The notes beneath the pieces are model-generated. The model saw nothing but the letters and a program-made list of their open reading frames with translations, was not told the DNA's origin and ran no database searches. From positions 12,737 to 76,736 of the forward strand of contig UQYF01000010.1 in assembly GCA_900545175.1 (NCBI GenBank): 64,000 bases of DNA, given 5' to 3'. Both the position numbers and the translations under genes were made by a program. Positions within the stretch are counted from its first letter, which is position 1. Every line of letters begins with the position of its first letter. This DNA is from an uncultured Eubacteriales bacterium (lineage in GTDB: Bacteria; Bacillota; Clostridia; Lachnospirales; Lachnospiraceae). Below, piece after piece: positions 50,466 through 58,650 of the stretch.

Positions 50466-51323
50466 ATGTACTTTGAATTAAAGGAAAATAAACCACATGG
50501 TACAAAGGACGACCCATTTAGCACATATCATATATGGAACTCTGGCCGGTCATTTCAGATACCTGTACATTGGCATGATGAGCTTGAGATTATATATGTA
50601 AAAAGTGGTTGTCTTACTGTAAATATATCCGGAGAGAGCTACATAGGTAAGCCCGGGGATGCGTTTGTCGTGTCGCCGGGTAATCTGCATCTTATGGGTG
50701 CACAGACCGGAGCGGTGGACTATTTTACTTTTCTGTTTCCGCTGAAATATATATCCTTTCGTTCGGATGACCTGTTAGATGAGAGCCTGCTTGAACCGTT
50801 AAACAGCGGACATCTGATGATAAGTCCAAGAATAGGGGATGCGGCAGGCAGGCTGTGTGAGCAGCTTGCTGATATATATATGGAAAAAAAAGAAGGAGCC
50901 GGGGCGGATATAGCTGCACAGATAAGGATAAAGATAGTCCTTTTGCAATTTATTCTTGAAATGTGGAATAAGGGGCTGGTGGTGGAAAATGATACAAGCG
51001 GCAGGAACACGGTGGAAAAGGAGATGGTTTCGTACTTACAGCAGAACTATACGGGTACGATATCGTTAAAGGAATTTGGGGAACAGTTCCACCTTTCGGA
51101 AAAATACATATCGCGGTATTTTAAGGAGCATTTTCACATCACGCTGTCGCAATATGTAGCCTATTTGAGACTGGAGCATGCAAAACAGCTGCTGCAGGAC
51201 ACGGATATTCCGATTACGGAGGTAGCACTGCAGAGCGGGTATCAGAACGTGAGCTATTTTATCAGAAGCTTCAAGAAGACATACGAGGTGTCCCCGCTTA
51301 AGTACAGGAAAAACAGGCTTTAA
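50466..51323 (+). CDS. AraC-family regulator coupled to MATE gene
   Basis: A 285-residue regulator: cupin-like N-terminal domain (IPVHWHDELEIIYVKSGCLTVNISGESYIGKPGDAFVVSPG) and C-terminal double helix-turn-helix (ISLKEFGEQFHLSEKYISRYFKEHFHITLSQYV and ITEVALQSGYQNVSYFIRSFKKTYEVSPLKYR). AGGAG precedes the ATG. It lies 8 bases after the MATE gene and is probably co-transcribed. Confidence 0.94.
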   Translation: MYFELKENKPHGTKDDPFSTYHIWNSGRSFQIPVHWHDELEIIYVKSGCLTVNISGESYIGKPGDAFVVSPGNLHLMGAQTGAVDYFTFLFPLKYISFRSDDLLDESLLEPLNSGHLMISPRIGDAAGRLCEQLADIYMEKKEGAGADIAAQIRIKIVLLQFILEMWNKGLVVENDTSGRNTVEKEMVSYLQQNYTGTISLKEFGEQFHLSEKYISRYFKEHFHITLSQYVAYLRLEHAKQLLQDTDIPITEVALQSGYQNVSYFIRSFKKTYEVSPLKYRKNRL

Positions 51324-51504
51324 GTTTTGCAAACACAAGTATTATATTGGAAATCAAAGTATATTATGACAGCCTGCACAGACGGAAGAAATGTATTGAA
51401 TTTACACTGCTGTGCGTTGTATAATTGCAATATGAAAATAACATACCGATATCGATTACTGTTAGGTATATGGTTTTCAAATACAAACCAGAGAGGTGAA
51501 ATGT

Positions 51505-52305
51505 ATGAAGAAGATGCTTAAGAAAATTGCTGCGGTTATGCTTGCTGCAACACTGGTAATCAGTCTGGCAGGCTGCAACGGTTCGGATGAGAACAGCAAG
51601 AAGAAGCAGGCTACTGATGCTTTCAATGACACAGCGGCCGAGTTTAATAAGGTTGCAACACTTGTGAACGAAAATGCAGCGGTAATTGATGATGGTATGA
51701 TAAGCACATTTCAGGAGATGTCCTCCGTATTGTCAGAGTATACTGAGCTCCTCAGTCAGGACACTGTTCTTGATGATGCAAAGTATGATGAGATGATAGA
51801 GTGGTTCGCTTCTGTTGACAGCTGGACTAAGGAGGCAGAGGCTGCAATCAACGATATGATTAATGCTGCAAATGCAAGCACGGTAGAGGATGTTGAGACG
51901 ACAGGCAGCGATGAGAATGTTGAAGATGGCGGCATACCTGCTGTACTTTCCAACTATGAGGCGTATGCGGTTGAGGATCTCACATGGTCATGCTGGGAGC
52001 TTAACGGAGGATATGCGGATGGAGTTGAGATGAATGAAGCCGCTGTTGAGAAGGTAAAGGAGCAGCTCGGCGGAAGCTTTGAGATAAGATTCTATGAGAA
52101 TAACGTGGTCAGTGTTTACAGCAACGGAAATGAGGCAGAGGGAACCTATGAGCTTTTAGAGGACGATTATGTGGTTCACATGGTATTTGACAATGCCGAG
52201 TTCTACGGAATTATGACACAGTCAGGCGACGACGTGATTTACGTTATATCCAATGTCACCTCACCTGATATAGCACTTTACCTTACATATTTTGAGGAAG
52301 GCTGA
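51505..52305 (+). CDS. Lipoprotein of unknown function
   Basis: A 266-residue lipoprotein. The signal peptide (MKKMLKKIAAVMLAATLVISLAGC) ends at the lipobox LAGC with Cys24. The mature part has a helical segment (~35-130) rich in Ala and Asn and a C-terminal beta-rich segment from ~160 (EDLTWSCWELNGGYADGVEM) recalling small extracellular DUF domains. ATG 51505 follows GAGAGG; an in-frame GTG lies at 51496. Function not recognised. Confidence 0.85.
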   Translation: MKKMLKKIAAVMLAATLVISLAGCNGSDENSKKKQATDAFNDTAAEFNKVATLVNENAAVIDDGMISTFQEMSSVLSEYTELLSQDTVLDDAKYDEMIEWFASVDSWTKEAEAAINDMINAANASTVEDVETTGSDENVEDGGIPAVLSNYEAYAVEDLTWSCWELNGGYADGVEMNEAAVEKVKEQLGGSFEIRFYENNVVSVYSNGNEAEGTYELLEDDYVVHMVFDNAEFYGIMTQSGDDVIYVISNVTSPDIALYLTYFEEG

Positions 52306-52330
52306 TAGAGTCTGAACGCAGAATAAGCAA

Positions 52331-52373
52331 TCCCCTACTTCAAGTGTGTAGAACACTAAGCGGTTGGTGAGGG
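52331..52373. terminator. Hairpin after the lipoprotein gene
   Basis: CCCCT (52331) with AGGGG (52369) and inner AGTGT-GTAGA-ACACT. No T-tract, so termination is uncertain. Confidence 0.45.
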
Positions 52374-52387
52374 GATGCGACTGCGTT

Positions 52388-52418
52388 CATGAGCAAGTAG
52401 CGGAAGCGGATTTCGAAT
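52388..52418 (+). repeat. 40-bp interspersed repeat copy
   Basis: CATGAGCAAGTAGCGGAAGC then GGATTTCGAATGT, a variant of the copies at 10997 and 33825. Confidence 0.55.
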
Positions 52419-52648
52419 GTCCGCTTTACTCAGAGAAATATGCCCTGAAGCAATTTGGCCGGAAAAACGGCAGCACACGCAGCGACGCTGCGGTCGTGAG
52501 TCCTTTGCCCCGGATGGCAGATATGACCGCGGCCACAAGCCCGGCTGCGGCACCTGCCACCCGGATGCTGCGTAGAATATGGTTATTCCTCTCGGAATTT
52601 TTGACAGCACGGAATATAATAAAATGCACAGCTAAGCAGTATTGATAG

Positions 52649-52681
52649 AATCACGGCCAATGTGACAGGTCGTGATTTTTT
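52649..52681 (+). terminator. Terminator before the MCP leader
   Basis: AATCACG (52649-52655) pairs with CGTGATT (52671-52677), followed by TTTTTC. It isolates the MCP operon. Confidence 0.75.
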
Positions 52682-52884
52682 CATTTATTCCGAATGTAAA
52701 TGAGACTGAGAGATATCTGATGTAAATTTCATATATTTTTAATTGATTTTTAAGTAAAAGCATGATATCATCATGTGACTTAAAGATAAATAACCATCGG
52801 CTCTGAGTTATTAAGGCTGAAGTCCTGTGGCATTTAATTTTAAAACTCAAATCGAAGGAAAAAACGAAGGAAGGGAAAGTTATT

Positions 52885-54603
52885 ATGGAAAAGCTCAAAA
52901 AATTTATAGTTAACTTGAAGGTGGCAGGAAAGTTGAAAGCATACCGGGTGACGGTGCTCACTATGACAGTATTCTTAGTGGCGGTGGCACTTATCTCAAC
53001 CTTGGTGATACGCTCCAACGTAAAGAATATTACGGCTGTATGGTTCCCGGCAATAGGATATATACAGCAGTTAGAGACGCTGACCACGGAGTACAGAGTT
53101 AAGCAGTATCAGCACCTTGTCGAATCAGATGCCGCTGTCATGACTGCCTGTGAGAAGGAGATTGAGAGCATAGCAGGACAGATTACGGAGAATTGCAAGG
53201 CATTAAGTGAAATAATCAATGCGGATGCAGATGCACGAAAAGGGCAGGCCGATTACGATAAGGCAATCGCCGCATGGGAGGACTATAAGTCCTTCTCGGA
53301 GGAGATAATACGGCTGATCACCGCCGGAAAACAGGCTGAGGCATCAGATATTATGACGGGAAGCGCGTATGAAAAGTATACATCATTCAGAAACGTGTTC
53401 AACACGCTGAGAGATGAATTCCAGGTTGAACTGGATAGCTCTAAGCAGGCTGCCAATGTGTGTACGGTGATTATTTTTATAGTGATATCTGCGGCAGGAA
53501 TTGCGATTGCCGTAGTGACAACCTTTATCGGAAGGGTAATCACGGATTCCATTACAGAGCCTGTGGCGCAGATAGATGCAGCGGTAGCCAGCTTAAGAAA
53601 GGGTGAGCTGTCCAACGTGGATATGCTCACATATGAGTCGGAGGATGAGTTCGGCGACACTGTGAGAAATCTGAAAGAGGCCATGAATATTCTTTCGGAT
53701 TATGTACGTGAGATTTCGGATGAGGTTAAATATATTGCACAGGGCGATTTGACAAGAAATGGCGATGACATTACGGATTTCCTGGGTGATTTTTCAGAAT
53801 TGAAGCACTCACTCCTGTTTATTTTAAAGAGGTTTAACAGCACACTGTCAGAGATTACCAATATTGCGGAGAAGGTATCCTCGAATGCCAAGGATGTCGA
53901 GGAGGCGTCTAAATCCCTGTCCGATGGTGCGACAGAGCAGGCGGGAGTAATTGAGGAGCTGAACGCTACAATAGATACTGTTGTCAGCCTTGCCGCAGAT
54001 ACGGCAAAGGAGACAAAGAGTGCATCCGAGAGGGTGAAGGCTTCTGCAAGCAAAGCCAACGAAGAGAGGGAAAAGATGAACGGGCTGCTCACAGAGATGG
54101 AGCGTATCACGGAGATTTCCAAGGAAATCGGCAATATTATCACGGATATTGAAGATATTGCATCCCAGACCAATCTTTTATCACTCAATGCCTCGATTGA
54201 GGCGGCGAGGGCAGGCGAAGCCGGAAGAGGCTTTGCGGTGGTTGCCGACCAGATTGGCAAGCTTGCATCGGACAGTGCGAAGTCGGTTATAAATACAAGA
54301 GAGCTGATTGATAAGACTCTGGTTGAAATTGAAAAGGGAAATGCCATTACAAGGACAACGGCAGATGCATTCAACCAGATTATTGCGGATATGGAGTCCT
54401 TTGCGGAAATGGCGCAGAACACAATGGAGAAGGCTAACACCCAGGCTGATTCGTTAGAACAGATCGGACAGGGTATTGAACAGCTTTCCGGTGTTGTACA
54501 GGGTACAGCAGCTTCCTCAGAGGAAAATACGGCAATCAGTGTCAACCTGGCAGACGAGGCAGCCAAGATGCAGGACCGCGTGAATACATTCAAGCTATTC
54601 TAA
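52885..54603 (+). CDS. Methyl-accepting chemotaxis protein
   Basis: A 572-residue transducer: N-terminal helix (about 23-43), a four-helix-bundle outer sensor (about 50-185), second helix (VIISAAGIAIAVVTTFIG-type, ~191-213), HAMP domain, and a cytoplasmic coiled-coil with the hairpin tip DIASQTNLLSLNASIEAARAGEAGRGFAVVADQIGKLA. No CheR-tether pentapeptide is evident at the C-terminus. Ligand unknown. AAGGAAGG precedes the start. It lies 44 bases before an EAL gene, so it may share the transcript. Confidence 0.94.
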   Translation: MEKLKKFIVNLKVAGKLKAYRVTVLTMTVFLVAVALISTLVIRSNVKNITAVWFPAIGYIQQLETLTTEYRVKQYQHLVESDAAVMTACEKEIESIAGQITENCKALSEIINADADARKGQADYDKAIAAWEDYKSFSEEIIRLITAGKQAEASDIMTGSAYEKYTSFRNVFNTLRDEFQVELDSSKQAANVCTVIIFIVISAAGIAIAVVTTFIGRVITDSITEPVAQIDAAVASLRKGELSNVDMLTYESEDEFGDTVRNLKEAMNILSDYVREISDEVKYIAQGDLTRNGDDITDFLGDFSELKHSLLFILKRFNSTLSEITNIAEKVSSNAKDVEEASKSLSDGATEQAGVIEELNATIDTVVSLAADTAKETKSASERVKASASKANEEREKMNGLLTEMERITEISKEIGNIITDIEDIASQTNLLSLNASIEAARAGEAGRGFAVVADQIGKLASDSAKSVINTRELIDKTLVEIEKGNAITRTTADAFNQIIADMESFAEMAQNTMEKANTQADSLEQIGQGIEQLSGVVQGTAASSEENTAISVNLADEAAKMQDRVNTFKLF

Positions 54604-54647
54604 GAGAGAGATGAATATTCTAATCTGTTAGAAGGAAGGTTCTTGCT

Positions 54648-56333
54648 GTGATAGATGATATGTTTAAAGTACTTGGAGAGCACGCTGCAGAAATCTTATT
54701 TGAAATAATTACGGAATCCATGGATGATTATCTGTATATATTTGACCTGCAGGACAATACAATGGAGATTTCACAGTCGGCTGTGGAGCGGTTTATGATA
54801 TCGGGCTGTGTCATGACTGATGCCGCTGATGCTGTTATGAAAGTAACATATGAAGATGACCGCAGGATGCTGGAGAAGCATCTTGCGGATATAAGCGAAG
54901 GAAAAGAGAAGGTTCATAATCTTCATTATAGGTGGCTTGACAAAAACGGCCTGCCGGTATGGATTAACTGCCGCGGCATTGTGATTGATGATAGTGAAGG
55001 ACATGCGAGATATCTGGTGGGCTGCATGAACGAGACAGGGAATAAGAGAAGAGCGGATAATGTCACGGGACTGCTGGGTGGTCCGGAATTTATTGCTTAT
55101 CTGCGCTCGCAGGCGGAGAACCTTTCTAAGGGCTTTTTAGTACATATAGGCATCGATGATTTCGGCTCAATCAACAGCACCAGGGGAGCAGCTTACGGTG
55201 ATTATATCTTACGAAGCGTAGCCGGCTGTATGAAGAAATGTCTCTCCGGCAGTCAGAAAATTTACCACCTTGTGGCTGACCAGTATGTGATTGTGGATCT
55301 GGAAGCAGCCTCGAAGGAGGATACGTTAAAGCTGAGGAAAAGGATTACCGATAAGCTCTATGAGTTTATAGTAGCTGAGAACTATGAAGCTGTATTTTCG
55401 GTTTCTGTGGGCGTTATAGCAGCGGCGACCTTTTATGAGGGAGTCGATGAATGCCGCAGGAAATTTGAATTTGCCCTGAAGCAGGCAAAGAGCATGGGAA
55501 AAAACGGCTTCTATTTCTTCGATGAGAATGACTATGAAGCCTTTCAGAGAAAGGGAAGAATAATAGCGGCACTACGTAATTCTATTGTAAACGGCTGTAA
55601 GGGCTTTGAAGTGTATTATCAGCCGATTGTGGATTGCCGCTCGGAGAAAATCATCGGTGCGGAAGCTCTTATGCGCTTTTCCATGATGGCTGAGGATGAA
55701 CAGGTATCTATTTCACCGGTGGAGTTCATTCCGCTGCTCGAGGAGACAGGATTGATTATTCCTGCCGGAAGATTTGTCCTGAACGAAGCGGCAGAAATGT
55801 GCAGTGAAATGCAGCAGTATATTCCCGGTTTCAAGATGAATGTAAATGTTTCGTATGTCCAGATTATTCAGGGCAAGGTTGAGCATGATATATTAACTGC
55901 AATCGAGAAGAACTCTTTAAAACCGGAGTCCATCTGCATCGAAATGACGGAAAGCGGCTTTATGGATATGACGCCATCGTTCTGCAGGTTCCGAAAGACA
56001 TTGGATGACAACAATATCAATTTTGTAATTGATGATTTTGGAACGGGATATTCCAATTTTCATTGTATACGCGATATGAATCCAAGCTATGTGAAAATGG
56101 ATAAGGACTTTACTGCAAAGGCAATGAACGACGCCAGAGATAATGAATTGTACAGGAATATCATTCCGCTGGTACATAGCATTGATGTCAGGATATGTGC
56201 AGAAGGCATCGAGGAAAGAGACTGGTACCTTAAAATGAAAGAAATGCAGGTCGATTATCTACAAGGATATTATTTTGGCAGACCTTGCAGAAAAGAACAA
56301 TTTATACAGCAGTATACCGCAGTATCGGAATAA
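54648..56333 (+). CDS. PAS-GGDEF-EAL c-di-GMP phosphodiesterase
   Basis: A 561-residue protein: PAS domain (about 20-125), a GGDEF domain (about 130-285) whose active site is degenerate (LVADQYVIVDLEA replaces GGDEF), and an EAL domain (about 300-555). The EAL motif is intact: GAEALMRFS, NVNVSY, IEMTESGFM, DDFGTGYSNFH, VKMDKDF. It should hydrolyse c-di-GMP, with PAS and the dead GGDEF as controls. Start GTG 54648, after AAGGAAGG. It probably acts with the adjacent MCP. Confidence 0.93.
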   Translation: MIDDMFKVLGEHAAEILFEIITESMDDYLYIFDLQDNTMEISQSAVERFMISGCVMTDAADAVMKVTYEDDRRMLEKHLADISEGKEKVHNLHYRWLDKNGLPVWINCRGIVIDDSEGHARYLVGCMNETGNKRRADNVTGLLGGPEFIAYLRSQAENLSKGFLVHIGIDDFGSINSTRGAAYGDYILRSVAGCMKKCLSGSQKIYHLVADQYVIVDLEAASKEDTLKLRKRITDKLYEFIVAENYEAVFSVSVGVIAAATFYEGVDECRRKFEFALKQAKSMGKNGFYFFDENDYEAFQRKGRIIAALRNSIVNGCKGFEVYYQPIVDCRSEKIIGAEALMRFSMMAEDEQVSISPVEFIPLLEETGLIIPAGRFVLNEAAEMCSEMQQYIPGFKMNVNVSYVQIIQGKVEHDILTAIEKNSLKPESICIEMTESGFMDMTPSFCRFRKTLDDNNINFVIDDFGTGYSNFHCIRDMNPSYVKMDKDFTAKAMNDARDNELYRNIIPLVHSIDVRICAEGIEERDWYLKMKEMQVDYLQGYYFGRPCRKEQFIQQYTAVSE

Positions 56334-56339
56334 GACAGG

Positions 56340-56364
56340 GGAGCGTGAAAATTCACGCTCCTTT
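56340..56364 (+). terminator. Terminator after the EAL gene
   Basis: GGAGCGTGAA pairs with TTCACGCTCC (56352-56361), then TTTA. Confidence 0.8.
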
Positions 56365-56468
56365 AGCTGTGTGCAGGTGAAGCTTTATAATGCTTGCAAT
56401 GAGCTGTGCATGTGAAGCCTTTTTAAGAATCAAGAATAATATTTGAGGAATAGGAGCACAAATTATAA

Positions 56469-57071
56469 ATGAAAAAGCTGATACAATTATTTCTCACGTT
56501 TCTGAAGATAGGTGCGTTCACCTTCGGCGGAGGCTACGCGATGATTGCACTTTTAGAAAATGAGTTTATAGAAAAAAAGAAGTGGATTGACAGAGAAGAA
56601 TTTTTGAACATGGTGGCGGTTGCAGAGTCGACACCGGGGCCTGTGGCAGTCAACAGTGCAACCTATCTGGGCTACAGAGTGGGCGGTGTTGCGGGAGCTG
56701 CGCTGTCAACGCTTGCAGTGAGCATACCTTCGTTTGTGATAATATATCTGATATCGCTTTTCTTTGATAAGTTTTTAAGTCTGACCTATGTGGCGTATGC
56801 GTTCAAGGGGATACAGGTGTGCGTCGTGTATCTCATCGCGTCTGCCGGCGTGAGAATGTTCAAGGGACTTGAGAAAAACGTGTTCAACTATGTGATTTTG
56901 GGATTAGTGATTGCCGTGATGACGGTGTTTTCGATAACGGCGGTGTCATTCTCGTCAATATTCTATATTGTGATAAGCGGCGTGGCAGGCTGGGCTGTGT
57001 ACATGATTGGAAAGCGTGTGGGAAATGCAGATAAAAAATGTTCTGACACGGAAGGAAAGCATAAAATTTGA
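56469..57071 (+). CDS. Chromate transporter subunit 1
   Basis: A 200-residue, about six-helix CHR-domain protein: FTFGGGYAMIALLENEFIEKKKWIDREEFLNMVAVAESTPGPVAVNSATYLGYR carries the conserved GGGYAM and STPGP motifs. In Bacillus such single-domain CHR proteins act in pairs to export chromate. GGAG precedes the start at long spacing. A second CHR gene begins 75 bases downstream. Confidence 0.9.
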   Translation: MKKLIQLFLTFLKIGAFTFGGGYAMIALLENEFIEKKKWIDREEFLNMVAVAESTPGPVAVNSATYLGYRVGGVAGAALSTLAVSIPSFVIIYLISLFFDKFLSLTYVAYAFKGIQVCVVYLIASAGVRMFKGLEKNVFNYVILGLVIAVMTVFSITAVSFSSIFYIVISGVAGWAVYMIGKRVGNADKKCSDTEGKHKI

Positions 57072-57103
57072 AAATAAAATTTTCAAACTGCTTATTAATG
57101 GCA

Positions 57104-57127
57104 GTACTGCAAGCAATGCTTGCAGTA
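57104..57127 (+). promoter_or_regulatory. Hairpin between the two chromate transporter genes
   Basis: TACTGCAAGC and GCTTGCAGTA pair around a 3-base loop. It could set the ratio of the two subunits by RNA stability or termination; it has no T-tract. Confidence 0.5.
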
Positions 57128-57146
57128 TGCTGAGGGAGGTATAAAA

Positions 57147-57716
57147 ATGATATATATTGAACTTTTTCTGAATTTTCTTGTTATCGGTGCTGTTTCCTTC
57201 GGTGGTGGTTATGGCATGATTTCGCTTGTCAGGGAGACGGTTTTGTCAAGGGGGTGGCTTACCGAGAGCGAATTTATGAGCTTTATTGCCGTATCGGAGT
57301 CAACGCCGGGACCGCTCGCGGTGAATATGGCGACCTTTATCGGTTCTTCACAGGGAGGAATATTCGGTGCGTTTATCGCAACTCTCGGAGTTGTGCTGCC
57401 GTCATTTGTCATAATACTAATCATTGCCGCTGTGCTGAAAAATCTCCTGAAATATGCAGGTGTGAATGCGGTTCTGTCCGGAGTACGGCCATGCATAGTC
57501 GCCATGATTATTGCAACGGCAATCAGCATGGGACTTAACACTCTGCTTGGTTTTGCGGATTACACAAGCAGCATAGCGCCTGATTTAAGGTCAATAATAA
57601 TATTTATGATACTTTTTGCAGTATCTTTTTTGCTGAAAAAAATATGGAAAAAGAAGTTATCGCCAATTCTTATGATTGTGCTGTCGGCGGTGCTAGGGAT
57701 TATATTCTGGTCGTAG
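57147..57716 (+). CDS. Chromate transporter subunit 2
   Basis: A 189-residue CHR-domain protein from the ATG at 57147 after GGGAGG; the frame opens at 57120. VSFGGGYGMISLVRETVLSRGWLTESEFMSFIAVSESTPGPLAVNMATFIGSS repeats the family signature. It forms the second half of a two-part exporter with the preceding gene. The native substrate in gut Clostridia may not be chromate. Confidence 0.9.
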   Translation: MIYIELFLNFLVIGAVSFGGGYGMISLVRETVLSRGWLTESEFMSFIAVSESTPGPLAVNMATFIGSSQGGIFGAFIATLGVVLPSFVIILIIAAVLKNLLKYAGVNAVLSGVRPCIVAMIIATAISMGLNTLLGFADYTSSIAPDLRSIIIFMILFAVSFLLKKIWKKKLSPILMIVLSAVLGIIFWS

Positions 57717-57778
57717 AGCAAGGAAGCTTGAATCATATAAAATAACGGTAAGGCTTCGGGATAATAAATAATACATAA

Positions 57779-57806
57779 GTTACAACTAATTCTAGTTGCA
57801 TAACTC
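57779..57806. promoter_or_regulatory. Imperfect palindrome upstream of the FtsX-type ABC operon
   Basis: AGTTACAACTA-ATTC-TAGTTGCATAACT. One half resembles the MarR-type half-site TAGTTGCA. It may be an operator; evidence is symmetry and position only. Confidence 0.4.
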
Positions 57807-57834
57807 TAACCACGGTGATATATTCATAATATAA

Positions 57835-57888
57835 AAAAGCATATCTGAATAAACAAAATATACCAACTTTGATATGCGGTGTTTTTTA
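57835..57888 (+). terminator. Leader hairpin before the ABC operon
   Basis: AAAAAAGCATATC pairs with GATATGCGGTGTTTTTT, ending in a T run about 60 bases before the start codon. It could work as an attenuator or terminate upstream transcription. Confidence 0.5.
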
Positions 57889-57945
57889 CAATAGTTCGGT
57901 TATACTGCGCTATTGCCTATGGATATAGTGAAGGAGGAGACTGCT

Positions 57946-58650
57946 GTGGCTAAGATTGTTGAGCTTAAAAATGTTACCAAGGTGTACAAGACAGGGGAGC
58001 GTGAGTTTCGCGCGCTTGACGGAGTCGATTTGAGTATTGAGAAGGGAAAGTTCGTTGTCATACTCGGTCCGTCGGGAGCGGGCAAATCCACGCTCCTCAA
58101 TTTAATTGGCGGAATGGATATTCCGACGAGTGGTCAGGTGATTGTTGACGGTGAGGATATTTCAAAATATAACGAGGATAAATTAAGCCGTTACAGAGCG
58201 GCGACGGTTGGATTTATATTTCAGTTTTACAATATTCTGCCTACTCTTACGGTGCTTGAGAATGTCGAGCTTGTGAAGGATATAGTTAAGAATCCGCTTG
58301 ATGCACATGAGGCACTTGCAAAGGTAGGACTCACGGAGCATGAGAACAAGTTCCCTAACCAGCTCTCTGGAGGTGAACAGCAGCGTATTTCAATAGCGAG
58401 AGCGGTTGCTAAGAATCCGAAGGTGCTGCTCTGTGATGAGCCGACGGGTGCCCTTGATTCCGCAACCGGAGTTGAGGTATTGAAGCTTCTCATGGAGCAG
58501 TGCAGAAAGGGAGAAAATACGGTTATCATCGTTACTCATAACAGCCTGATCGCTGACATTGCAGACATTGTGGTGCGCGTAAAGAACGGAAAAATCAAGT
58601 CTGTTGTCGATAACCCTTCACCGAAGAATATCGAGGAGGTGGAGTGGTAA
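57946..58650 (+). CDS. ABC transporter ATPase (LolD/MacB type)
   Basis: A 234-residue ATPase: Walker A GPSGAGKST, Q-loop FQFYNILPTLT, signature LSGGEQQR, Walker B VLLCDEPTGALD, H-loop VTHN. The FQF.NLLP and DEPTGALDS features are typical of ATPases for FtsX-like permeases. Start GTG 57946, after AAGGAGG; an ATG lies upstream at 57919. Its stop overlaps the permease start by one base. Confidence 0.94.
   Translation: MAKIVELKNVTKVYKTGEREFRALDGVDLSIEKGKFVVILGPSGAGKSTLLNLIGGMDIPTSGQVIVDGEDISKYNEDKLSRYRAATVGFIFQFYNILPTLTVLENVELVKDIVKNPLDAHEALAKVGLTEHENKFPNQLSGGEQQRISIARAVAKNPKVLLCDEPTGALDSATGVEVLKLLMEQCRKGENTVIIVTHNSLIADIADIVVRVKNGKIKSVVDNPSPKNIEEVEW

Larger units (their letters stand above)
52306..52884. 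other. Repeat- and hairpin-rich spacer with a GC-rich island
   Basis: Contains a hairpin at 52331-52373, a copy of the 40-bp repeat, a GC-rich stretch at about 52440-52610 with CGCAGC-GAC-GCTGCG (52478-52492), and a terminator. Open frames on both strands across the island resemble nothing and lack good ribosome sites. The MCP leader follows (52683-52884). Confidence 0.55.

Noticed and set aside
52364..52645. Frames of 67-93 codons on both strands in the GC-rich island
   Set aside because: Overlapping on opposite strands, no good ribosome sites, and partly made of repeat sequence; treated as non-coding.
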